Assembly (NCBI GenBank): GCA_943737045.1
Contig: CALSFV010000028.1
Coordinates: 496,001-560,000, forward strand
Source: Parapristionchus giblindavisi
Lineage: Eukaryota > Nematoda > Chromadorea > Rhabditida > Diplogasteridae
Direction: 5' to 3'
Length of the DNA: 64,000 nt
Below, one piece after another: positions 48,501-61,381 of the stretch. The translations under genes and the position numbers were made by a program. The notes under the pieces are model-generated. The model did no database searches, was not told the DNA's origin, and saw nothing but the letters and a program-made list of their open reading frames with translations. Positions within the stretch are counted from its first letter, which is position 1. The number at the start of each line of letters is the position of its first letter.

Positions 48501-51500
48501 AATAGCGGGGGATTCCCTCGTGGTAGTTTTTCACAGAAATATACCTGAACCGAGATATTTGAGTTCAAAGTTGGGTTCCCGGATGACCGACCCGGTGTAG
48601 GGAGCTCCAGAATGATATTTACACAATGGGACTTTGGGGGATGGTAGGGCATGCCTAGAGGTACCGAAAACTGATGCTAACTCATTTCATGATTTTCGGT
48701 CCATTCCGAAGAATTGCCATTTTAGCTCGATTCTCTCGTGACAGGCGTGATATAGTTGCGGCGTTGAGGCCCAACGCCGTCTCGTGGAAATCACGATTTA
48801 AATTGCTTCTATTGCATATTAATGCTAAAATTAGCGGACTATGTCCTCCGGGGTGGCGTACATGGTTCATGGCATAGGTGGGCGCGTGAAAACGAATATT
48901 TTTTGCGCACAGCCTTGCCTTCCCATGAGGGATTTGCGCATAGCCTTTCCTCGCAAAAATCGGACAATTTCCAGTCGAATTCGTCAAAAAATAGCCATGC
49001 GCACAGCCTTGCCTCACCCTTCCCCGGTTTGCGCACAGCCTTTCCCCCAGCGTGCCCACCTATGGTTCATGGTTACCCCAAGGGATAGATCCACTCTTAA
49101 ATTTTTGAAAAAGTTAGTTACCCACTCCCCAGAATTTCAAAAATGTCAAGTTGTGTGAGATGATTCAAAAAATGCATCATTTCAAAAAATGTTTTTTCGC
49201 CACATTCTCCTGAGAACATCAATCCATAATCAAACAAAAATTGACCGAAAAAAACAATAATAATTATCGTGTTTGCTAGAACCATACGTGGGCAACCTTT
49301 GTCACTGGAACTTAAAATCAGGTGGGCAGGACGCAAAAATCAAGAGGGTGGCGCCGAAATTTTGGCGAACTGTTTTTTTTTTTCATTTTTAGTGAATTAT
49401 GTCAAAATCGCTTCAAGTAGGTTCCAACCCAATCATATCCAAATGAAAACAAAATCAGAAAAATCGATGAAAGGTAAATGAATAAATCGATATTCACCTG
49501 ATTTCCACCGTATCCGTGACAGGGCGTCGCTCCGACATTGCTCGGAATCGCACGGCCCATCGTGTCGAAGCACATGCCTGAGTATCAATTAATTATTATA
49601 GTTAAGATTAATCAATAAAGTAAGATAGAGATCCATGGCTATCTTCTACCGTAATTTAGTTAGTTCGCAATAACCAAGTCCCGTCAGTTGGAATCTACTA
49701 GTGTACTTAAAATTAGTTTACGATAACAACTCCTACAGTAGTTCAGTCAGTCCACGATAGCCAACAGTCGTGCTACCGTATCCTCTACTCACCAGTCGCT
49801 GCGTTATTCGCCTCGCCCCACACATTATTCTCGGGCAGCAGAGGGTAGCTCTCGGGCACGTCGTACGCAACGTTCTCCATGTACCTGTAATACACATAAA
49901 TTAATACCGTAATAAGCTGCAGTCAAATTTATACCGTAATACGCTACACAAATGTTGTGATCAAGAACGCCAATTACTCTACTATAATCCAGAAGATCAA
50001 TAAATAATAGCACAAATCGATAACTTAATTTATCAATCGATAATTTGGATACTTCACACATACATTACATAACCTATGGATAAGCAAGCTGCGCATAGAT
50101 TAAGAACATACATGGGCGCCGACATGGGGGTGCCCCCTGTAAAATTAGGGCTTTTCGAAAATTTGTGGAATGCTCCCTGTAAAATACACGTTTAGGTGAA
50201 ATATTTGGCGAAAAAGCGGAAAGCCCCCTGTAAATTTAACCATTTTTCGTTCGGATGCCCCCTGTAGAGTCGAGCTCCAGGTACCCCGCCCATGTATGAT
50301 TAAGAAAGAAGAATTAGATTATAGAAAATGAGGATATTGATGCAAATATTTAAGAGAAAATTTTACAATTCCCGAATACTCTACATACATCAAGATAACT
50401 TTATTGATCGAAAAAATATTAATTATTGATTGAATAAGTATATTACCACTTGAATGGCTTGCACTGTAGGGCAGAGATGTCACCGGATTGACGGTGCTGG
50501 CCGGAGGGCTCTCTGAATTGAATTCGAGAGTGAATAAGATCGACCAGTTGCATGAATCGGATAGTTCGAACTAACAAAAGTAAACGTGACCTCACAACCG
50601 CAGAGTGTAATTGTAAGCATACATTTTCATACCCACATAATGCGAGGATCGACCCACTATATGAGGATACACTACATATCAGATAATCAACCAACAATTA
50701 TAATATTGTTTATGTAGAACAAGACGTTTCAAGAAAAAGTTTCTCCTACGATTTCGAATTCACATTTGTTTACCAGAGGAACAGTATTTAGCAAGAGCTG
50801 AAAGTTCATATAAAATCGATATATACCTGATATAGTAGTACTTTCCATAGTCGTCCATCCAAGTCTTGACTACTCGAACCATGCTCTGCAAATGAATCAA
50901 TCAATCATCATTCATTCAATTCATTTATAAATGCTTATTCGATTGAAGGATATAAAAAACTCTTCAAATTGACACAAAAAGATCGCTAGTACACCTTGTT
51001 GGTTATATCTTGGTATAACAGTTCAAACTAATCAGAGCAGAAAAAAGACTGAGTTCTGTTCTTCACACAATATTTCTCTTATTTTTTTAACATAAGTAAA
51101 ACAGGAAATACGTGCAATAACATTAATAGAACACCCTCAGTTAATTGGACCCTCCGCTTTGGCAACGATCTCTCGTAGACAAAGAAAGCGTGGGAGTAAT
51201 GGCATAGTGGAGAGTTTCAAATTAGCTCGGGGTGTGACTTTAAACAAAACAACAATTCCCGCCAATTAAATTTCAGCAAACCAGCATGATTCCCTCCCCT
51301 CCCGTCTAACACTCAGACGACAAGGAATCGGATAAATTGTACGAACATAGAAATGAATAGTTGGCTGATGCACATTAAAGTTAAAACTATAAAATTTTAA
51401 TCAAAGCTCGCTTTAACTCTGACTAGCAATGATGCTCTATGCCTTTGAGAGATACGTACCGTAAAGGACTTACTCTTTCGAATGGAAATGGCGTCGAGGA

Positions 51501-54500
51501 TTAAGCGTCCATGTCTCGGTTGTCAATCGAGAACGATACCACGCGTCTTCGTCGTCCATCTTAGAAGGAGAAGAAGTAATTATAATAAACTGAAGATTGA
51601 AGAACTTTATACAGAACGCAGCGAAAATAAATATGAATAGTTTTCTATTTTTTAAAAACAAAACACGAATTTCAAACACTTCACGACACTTTTCAGTTCA
51701 TGATAACAATTGCGTACACTTCTTATTGTATGGAAAAACATCAAACTTTTAGACTAAAACACAGTCGTAAGTTACGGTCGCATTTTTGAAATTCGTGTTT
51801 TGTTTTTAAAAAATAGAAAACTATTCATATTTATTTTCGCTGCGTTCTGTATAAAGTTCTTCGATCTTCAGTTTATTATAATTACTTCTTCTCCTTCTAA
51901 GATGGACGACGAAGACGCGTGGGATCGTTCTCGATTGACAACCGAGACATGGACGCTTAATCCTCGACGCCATTTCCATTCGAAAGAGTAAGTCCTTTAC
52001 GGTACGTATCTCTCAAAGGCATCATTGCTAGTCAGAGTTAAAGCGAGCTTTGATTAAAATTTTATAATTTTAAATTTAATGTGCATCAGCCAATTATTCA
52101 TTTCTATGTAACATTATTAGACTATGTTTGTACAATTTATCCGATTCCTTGTCGTCTGAGTGTTAGATGGGAGGGGAGGGAATCATGCTGGTTTGCTGAA
52201 ATTTAATTGGCGGGAATTGTTGTTTTGTTTAAAGTCACACCCCGAGCTAATTTGAAACTCTCCACTATGCCATTACTCCCACGTTTTCTTTGTCTACGAG
52301 AGATCGTTGCCAAAGCGGAGGGTCCAATTAACTGAGGGTGTTCCATTAATGTTATTGCACGTATTTCCTGCTTTACTTATGTTAAAAAGAAGAGAAATAT
52401 TGTGTGAAGAACAGAACTCAGTCTTTTTTCTGCTCTGATTAGTTTGAACTGTTATACCAAGATATAACCAACAAGGTGTACTAGCGATCTTTTTGTGTCA
52501 ATTTGAAGAGTTTTTTTTCCTTCAATCGAATAAGCATTTATAAATGAATTGAATGAATGATGATTGATTGATTCACTGATTGATTGATTCATTTGCAGAG
52601 CATGGTTCGAGTAGTCAAGACTTGGATGGACGACTATGGAAAGTACTACTATATCAGGTATATATTGATTTTATATGAACTTTCAGCTCTTGCTAAATAC
52701 TGTTCCTCTGGTAAACAAATGTGAATTCGAAATCGTAGGAGAAACCTTTTCTTGAAACGTTAACCCCTATATAAAGAATCGCAATTCGATCAATTTACTG
52801 GGATAGGTTTTTTGAAATTTGTTCTATCAAGATGTTGGGGGAAATATGCCAGATTCCGGCTACTGGGGTTTTCGACCACGCCGGATCGAATGGCACTGGT
52901 CCCGAGCCGATCCGGAGCCGTCTTTTAGGTGAAACGCCGGCTCTCGGGTTTTTTGCACTTTTTGGCGCGCAACTTGGTGTCAAGTGTGTCAAAAATTGCA
53001 AGTTGGGGTGTGAACATGATCACAAGACTTGGGGCAATCTAAATCGTATTTTTGCTGATTTTTCCCAATCACGGGGTTTCCGGAAATTCCGGTCAAAATT
53101 GGCGGAGGGCAAAAAAACGCAAAAATCAAAATCGGCAAATATGAATGCTCGAAATCGGCTCTATAACTTTTTGAGATTAAGACTTATATTAAACAACTTT
53201 TTACGGCGCATCTTTTGGTGCTAACGCCACGCGCCTTGTCCCCCGGGATTATGACGAAATAGGCCGTGGAAGAAATCCGGGAAGTAGGTTTTTCGCGATT
53301 TTCACCTATTCAACGTGATTTTCGCGTCCCGGCTCCTGAAAGCAAGTTGTACAACTAGATGAGGCGCAACTTTTTGCTTTTGGACCCAACTCATTTGGTT
53401 TAGTATTCGCGGAGTTGTGCGGTCGCGAAAAATGGTCAATTTTTAACATTTTGAAAATACTCAAATTTCGCACCTTTTTTATTCAACCAAACTATGCTCA
53501 TGTTGTAGCGCTTGAAAAACTGATTTAGAAAAACTATGTCTCTTCACCTCCGCACGACCTCTTTGTACCGCAAAAAATCGCCGAAAAGGTGCGAAAACAC
53601 GATTTTGCATGTTTTCTTGGTTAAACTTATTTTTAAAATTGTTTTAGGTGTTTTACATGGCAAAGAAAGTTGTAGCGCGACTCTTTGCGCGTCGATTGGT
53701 GTATAACATCACTATATTTAGAAACAAAATGAACCCATGGCGTCGAGGTAAAGACGTACTACTCCAAAATCACCGAGCGGGTTCGAACCCCGGTTCGATC
53801 CAAAACTTTTGCTGATTTTTCCTGACCGAAATAAAGTGTTCTAAGGTAGTTTTTCGTGCTAAGAATGATAAAACAAGTTATTGTGACTCATTCTGAGCAG
53901 GAAAAAGCATCAAATGGTAAGAAAAAGAGAGAAAAGTGACCAACTGAACAGTTACTCTGCGGATGGGTGCGCAGCACCCATCCGCGCTAGCGTAATTCCA
54001 CTGAAATAAAACGCTCAGAAGTAAAACAATTTTCGGCTCTGCCCCTAGCACTGCTAGTTAACCCCTATATAAAAGATCGCAATTCGACCGATTTACCGCG
54101 GTAGGTTTTTTCAAATTTGTTCTATCAGGATGTTGGGTGATTTATGCCAGATTCCGGCTACTGGGGTTTTCGACCACGCCGGATCGAATGGCACTGGTCC
54201 CGAGCCGATCCGGAGCCGTCTTTTAGGTGAAACTGCGGATGTCGGGTTTTTTGCACATTTTGGCGCTAAACTTGATACTAAATGGGTCAAAAATTGCAAG
54301 TTGGGGTATGGAACTGACCAGAAGACTTGGGGCAATCTAACTCGTATTTTTGCCGATTTTTCCCAATCACGGTTTTTCCGGAAACTCCGGACAAAGTTGG
54401 CGGAGGGCAAAAAAAGGCGAAAATCAAAATGCCGAAATATGATAACTCGAAAAATCGACCATAACTTTTTCTGCTTCAGACTTATGTTAAACAACTTTTT

Positions 54501-57500
54501 ACGGCGCATCTTTTGGCACTAGTGTCGTGCCCTGAAACGGGCTTGGTGATGACGAAATAGGCTTTGGAAGAAATCCGGAAGGTAGGTTTTTCGCGATTTG
54601 CGCCTATTAAACTTAATTTTTGCGTCCCGGCTCCTGAAAGTAAATTGTACAACTCGATGAGGCGCAACTTTTTGCTTTTGGACCCAACTCATTTCGTTTA
54701 GTATTCGTGGAGCTGTGCGGTCGCGAAAAATGGCCGATTTTTAACTTTTTCAAAAAACTCAAATTTCGCACCTTTTTTATTCGACCTAACTATGCTCATG
54801 TTGTAGCGCTTGAAAATCCGATTTAGAAAAAACCATGTCACTTCACCTCCGCACGACCTCTTTGTACCGCGAAAAATCGCCGAAAAGGTGTGCAAACACG
54901 ATTTTGTCAGTTTTATTGGTTAAACTTATTTTTAAAATTGTTTTAGGCGTTTTGCATGGCAAAGAAAGTTGTAGCCCCACTCTTTACGCGTTGATTGGTG
55001 TATAATATGACTATATTCAGAAATGAAATGAACCCATGGCGTCGAGGTAAAGAGGTACTACTCTAAAATCACCGAGCGGGTTCGAACCCCGGTTCGATCC
55101 AAAACTTTTGCTGATTTTTCCTGACTGAAAGAAAGTATCCTTGGGTAATTTTATGTGCCAAGAATGATGAAACAAGTTGTTTTGAGTCATTCTGAGCAGG
55201 AAAACGTGTCATGCATGACTCTTAACTCTAACCTCGCTTCAATTGATTTCTGCAGCGACATTCATTCAGGTCAACGAAATTTTTCGATAATATTGAGACA
55301 AACATTGATCCTAAGACAATGTCGGAAAGCTTATGAACGAGTCCACGAATGAGTTTCATGTCATGCAATATAGAAAATGGGGGGTTGGGGGGGGTGTCCC
55401 CCCCAAACAATCAAAAGGTTGAACCTGCTTCCAAGTAATTTTGCCGTACAAAATCCAAAGCAAATAGTTTTATGTTGTCGTTTTTCATATATTTTTTCGA
55501 CAAATCGTCTAATAAGTCAGAAAACAAGAGAAAAGTGTCCATACTTGGCGACTCGAGCATTCTATGCGGAAGGGTGCGCAGCACCCTTCCGCGCTAGCGC
55601 AATGCTCCTCCCGTGCTTCAAGTATAATAATGAAACGCTCAGAAGTAAAAAAAAATTAATGGATCCCCCTAGCACTGCTAGTCTTGTTCTACATAAACAA
55701 TATTATAATTGTTGGTTGATTATCTGATATGTAGTGTATCCTCATATAGTGGGTCGATCCTCGCATTATGTGGGTATGAAAATGTATGCTTACAATTACA
55801 CTCTGCGGTTGTGAGGTCACGTTTACTTTTGTTAGTTCGAACTATCCGATTCATGCAACTGGTCGATCTTATTCACTCTCGAATTCAATTCAGAGAGCCC
55901 TCCGGCCAGCACCGTCAATCCGGCGACATCTCTGCCCTACAGTGCAAGCCATTCAAGTGGTAATATACTTATTCAATCAATAATTAATATTTTTTCGATC
56001 AATAAAGTTATCTTGATGTATGTAGAGTATTCGGGAATTGTAAAATTTTCTCTTAAATATTTGCATCAATATCCTCATTTTCTATAATCTAATTCTTCTT
56101 TCTTAATCTATGCGCAGCTTGCTTATCCATAGGTTATGTAATGTATGTGTGAAGTATCCAAATTATCGATTGATAAATTAAGTTATCGATTTGTGCTATT
56201 ATTTATTGATCTTCTGGATTATAGTAGAGTAATTGGCGTTCTTGATCACAACATTTGTGTAGCGTATTACGGTATAAATTTGACTGCAGCTTATTACGGT
56301 ATTAATTTATGTGTATTACAGGTACATGGAGAACGTTGCGTACGACGTGCCCGAGAGCTACCCTCTGCTGCCCGAGAATAATGTGTGGGGCGAGGCGAAT
56401 AACGCAGCGACTGGTGAGTAGAGGATACGGTAGCACGACTGTTGGCTATCGTGGACTGACTGAACTACTGTAGGAGTTGTTATCGTAAACTAATTTTAAG
56501 TACACTAGTAGATTCCAACTGACGGGACTTGGTTATTGCGAACTAACTAAATTACGGTAGAAGATAGCCATGGATCTCTATCTTACTTTATTGATTAATC
56601 TTAACTATAATAATTAATTGATACTCAGGCATGTGCTTCGACACGATGGGCCGTGCGATTCCGAGCAATGTCGGAGCGACGCCCTGTCACGGATACGGTG
56701 GAAATCAGGTGAATATCGATTTATTCATTTACCTTTCATCGATTTTTCTGATTTTGTTTTCATTTGGATATGATTGGGTTGGAACCTACTTGAAGCGACA
56801 AAACCCACCCAGTTTTAGTATGCGATTTTGACATAATTCACTAAAAATGAAAAAAAAAAAACAGTTCGCCAAAATTTCGGCGCCACCCTCTTGATTTTTG
56901 CGTCCTGCCCACCTGATTTTAAGTTCCAGCGACAAAGGTTGCCCACGTATGGTTCTAGCAAACACGATAATTATTATTGGTTTTTTCGGTCAATTTTTGT
57001 TTGATTATGGATTGATGTTCTCAGGAGAATGTGGCGAAAAAACATTTTTTGAAATGATGCATTTTTTGAATCATCTCACACAACTTGACATTTTTGAAAT
57101 TCTGGGGGGGGGGTGGGTAACTAACTTTTTCAAAAATTTAAGGGTTGATCTATCCCTTGGGGTAACCATGAACCATGTACGCCACCCCGGAGGACATAGT
57201 CCGCTAATTTTATCATTAATATGCAATAGAAGCAATTTAAAACGTGATTTCGATGCGATGGCGTTGGGCCTCAACGCCGCAACTATATGCAAAATGACTA
57301 TGTACATCGTCATAAGCATAGTCCTAAATCCGAAGTAGAAAAATTGAGCATATCAAGCTGTGCCGTCCCTTGATCGATTCTCTCACGGCCCCATATGACG
57401 CTTTTGAAATTGATAATGACTTTTGAAATTGATAATGAGTGTTTTATGTGTAGATTTACATCATAATAATTTAGATTACGTACCGATAAATGCGATATAC

Positions 57501-60500
57501 ATAGCGATCTTTTCGTTTGAATTACACTTTTTTGTAAAATTGTATTTCTTTAGTCGGAAGTCCTGTTCTTCTGAAACATTATGAGAGTGTAGAACCCCAC
57601 TAGGGCTGCACAGCCAAACAATCCGGAATAGCTCCGACTTCGATTTCTAGCTGTAGCAGGGTTTCAACTTTTGACCCCCATACTTTATAACTCAGCTTCT
57701 AGATGTGCTGATGACCCGTACTAAGTGCTAAAATGATGGTAGTGGCGAGTAATGTTTATCCCCAGATTATGGTAGTCATAGCTCGTCATTTGCCCTCAGG
57801 GCATAAAATAATTTTTTTGTTGGGATGACCGAGTTTGAAACCCTACAGTTCAGAATGCAGGTCTTCTAAAATTATGGTTCCTACGCTAGCAGCTTTGCAA
57901 TGTATCATATATTTATTTCCCTTATTTTGGTTTGGTTCCGATTCCTTTCAGACTCATAGCAAAAGTTATGCTGAGGTCTACTCGGTGCGCGCTCTTGTGC
58001 TTTCTCTCTCACTGCTCTCATCCCTGGGCCTCTATTGATGAAATCTCTTATTTGCAAAGCGCCTATGCACGTTAGAGATGTTCACAAAGTTTTTACACTA
58101 TTGCTGAACTTCGATCTTTGATCTTTGGATTTCGATCTTTGATCGCTGAAACCGAGTAAACCTTAGCATAACTTTTGCTACGGGTCTGAAGGGAATCGTA
58201 ACCAAACCAACATAAGGGAAATAAATATATGATACATGTCCAAGCTGCTTCCGCAGGAATCATAATTTTAGAAGACCTGCCCTCTGAATTGTAGTGTCTC
58301 AAAATCGGTCATCCCAACAAAAAAAAATTAATTTATGCCCTGAGGGCAAATGACGATCTATAACTACCATAATCTGGGGATAAACATTACTCGCCACTAG
58401 CATAGTTTTAGCACTCGTTTTAGAACGGGTCGTTAGCACATCTAGAAGCTGATGGCGCGTTAAAATGTAGTGGAAAACCGAAAAAAGCGACTTTCCGAGT
58501 GTTGAAATGTACCCTGGAAAACAGAAAATGGAAAGTCGATATTTAAATTCGCGGGCGCGAATAATGTGCGGGAATTCAAATTCCGACTTCTCGACTGCCA
58601 ATTTCTATGTTTAAAAAACGAAAGTAAATCCGGAATTCCTTTTTCTTTCACTTTTCGTCTTTTTACATCGGAAACTCGCAGTCGCGAGTGCAAATTTGAA
58701 TTCCCGCACATTATTCGCGCCCGCGAATTCAAATATCGACTTTCCATTTTCGGTTTTCCAGGATGCATTTTAACACTCGGAAAGTCGCTTTTTTTTTTCG
58801 GTTTACCACCACATTTTAACGCGCCATGAGTTATAAAGTATGGGGGTCAAAGTTGAAACCCTGCTACAGCTTGAAATCGGAGTCGGAGCTATTCCGGATT
58901 GTTTGGCTGTGCAGCCCTAGTGGGGTTCTACACTCTCATAATGTTTCAGAAGAACAGGACTTCCGACTAAAGAAATACAATTTTACAAAAAAGTGTAATT
59001 CGATTGCGTCACCACTACGCAATGTAATGTAACTAATGTAATATCACCAACACATCATGGTTGTATTCCTTAATAAAGTATGTACATTGACTGAAAAGAT
59101 CAGCTTGATTGCTTTCCTGGATCAAAAGTTATAAAAAAATGTAAACGTGTCCGGAGACATATTTTACAGTTTATTGAAAATCACGTTTGCACCTTTTCAC
59201 ACCAAGCACAGGTGTTCTATCTTCCAAATACACTCTTATAAAATAAAAAAATGCGGTGTTCAAAATACGGTACTCCGGTTTTGCATCATAGTAAGTAGTG
59301 CGCAAATGTAACTTACTTTATACTTACTTTTTTGTTCCTGTTTTGCTCTTTCATGAGCATATAGGGAAAAAAGTAAGTATAAAGTAAGTTACTTTTTCAC
59401 GCTACTTACTCTAATATTACCCTGCAAACCCGGAGTACCAGTAAGAGCAAGATCTGTGAAAATCAATATTTATTTATTTATTTATGTTTGTTTTCTTTTA
59501 CAGGAATGACGATGACGATGCACCTTCGGGATCAGCAAAGGAGAAGAAGAAGAGGCTAAGAAGAGACTAACCGCTACTACGATGAGACCTGATTATGTGA
59601 CCTCGGTAGTCTCTAAACCCCTTACCATTCCTCTTTTAATTGTGTACACACACACCTTTTTTGTAACGTTTTTAAAAACATTCTGTAGTGCATCATAATC
59701 GAATTGTGTTAAACTACTCGAAAATCCCCACTTCAAAAGCTAATGAACACTACCTCTATTCGGACATTCGCTCCGAAATAAATGATGCGCCGCGTGCACA
59801 CAACTCGATCATGATGTGCTACTCTAAACGTCTTTGTAATTGTTCTTATTGCTCTTTACTAGTTGTTATTATTCAAATTTTCCTTTCGTTTGTTCCAAAG
59901 TTTGGCCTGCTCCGAAGAAACCCACTCATGTCCCTTTCAAGATTTCAATCAGATTTGAGCCATTTTGACATAATTTGGGCCTAATTTCGCGTTACACTTT
60001 CTGTGGCCGCTCGGCGTCTTGTGCACAAAAGGCTGTATCATTTCAATAAGAAACATTACTAGTTCTCAAAAATGTGCCAAAAATGACGACGTCAAAATTG
60101 GCAACAGTCTGCCAACTTTGACTTCGTCGAATTTGTCCCAACTTTGACGTTGTCATTTTTGGCACGCTCATGACTTTGCCAACTTTGACGTTGTCATTTT
60201 TGGCATATTCATGACTTCGCCAAATTTGACTTCGTCATTTTTGGCACGCTCATGACTTCGCCAACTTTGACTTCGTCATTTTTGGCACTTTTTAACTTCG
60301 CCAACTTTGACTTCGTCGAATTTGTCCCAACTTTGACGTTGTCATTTTTGGCACGCTCATGACTTCGCCAACTTTGACGTTGTCACTTTTGGCATATTCA
60401 TGACTTCGCCAAATTTGACTTCGTCATTTTTGGCGCGCTCATGACTTCGCCAACTTTGACTTCGTCATTTTTGGCACTTTTCAACTTCGCCAACTTTGAC

Positions 60501-61333
60501 TTCGTCGAATTTGTCCCAAATTTGACATTGTCATTTTTGGCACGCTCATGACTTCGCCAACTTTGACGTCGTCATTTTTGGCACTCTCATGACTTCGCCA
60601 ACTTTGACGTTGTCATTTTTGGCACGCTCATGACTTCGCCAATTTTGACTTCGTCACATTTGTCCCAATTATGACGATGTCAAATTTGGCATGTTATCAA
60701 CTGCGCGAAATTTCTGCCATTTTTGACGATGTCATATTTGGCGAATTCTGAGTTAAGCCTTTCTGCCAATAATGAAGGAGTCAAAAATGGCATTTCGAAA
60801 TTTTACATCTAGTGCCAAATTTGAACATTACAACTTTGGCATTCAATCCGGAAATGTAACTTGCCAAATCTGATCTCATCATAATTGGCAGAAATGAATT
60901 TGAACATTTCCGCCAATTGTGCTTCCTTCATTATTGGCAATGCCAACATTTACTTCGTCAAATTTGTCTCCATAGTCCCTGACAAAATGGCTATCGTCAT
61001 TTTTGGCAACACCCCCTACCTCACCCTCTTGCCAATTATTCACAATGCATTTTTGGCAGCGAGAACTCTGCCAACATTGAACATTGCTTTTTTGTCAATT
61101 TGTTGTATCTCACTAGAAGACAATAAATAAAGTATCAATATTGGCAAATGTACAATTTCATGCACATGACAACATTGCACACTTCTTTATTGGCATGCCA
61201 AATCCGACGTTGTCAGATTTGGCTGAAAACCTGGTTCTTTTCATTCTACGCCAGTTTCTTATTCTAAGGCCTCTTATATGCTCATGGAAATTCAAAAAAT
61301 ACGACAATCCTTCAAAGCGAGTACCACGGCTGA

Positions 61334-61381
<48 letters not shown>

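Larger units (their letters stand above)
43017..61274. mobile_element. Giant 18.3-kb palindromic element in an EGF-gene intron
   Basis: Ends AGAGGGGTTAGAATAAGAAA and, complemented, AGAGGCCTTAGAATAAGAAA, flanked by TATA on both sides (43013-43016 and 61275-61278). Arms 43017-51676 and 51785-61274 surround a 108-bp loop (51677-51784). Each arm carries, from the outside in: a GACGTCGTCA/TTTTTGGCA minisatellite, a basic terminal exon, repeats, and a truncated GalNAc-transferase gene reading outward from the loop. One-arm insertions: left 45344-46346, 46894-48750, 48873-49064 and 50107-50298; right 52761-55682 and about 57537-59150. No transposase frame was found. Confidence 0.8.

Noticed and set aside
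52832..53224. 130-residue ORF repeated at 54130-54522
   Set aside because: Open on both strands, low-complexity basic tail, and the two copies differ evenly across codon positions by eye. More likely repeat sequence than protein, though not excluded.
16485..61274. Palindromes as pure assembly or missed-adapter artefacts
   Set aside because: Arms differ by point changes, array lengths and whole insertions with exact target duplications, which a duplicated read would not produce. Long-read confirmation is still desirable.
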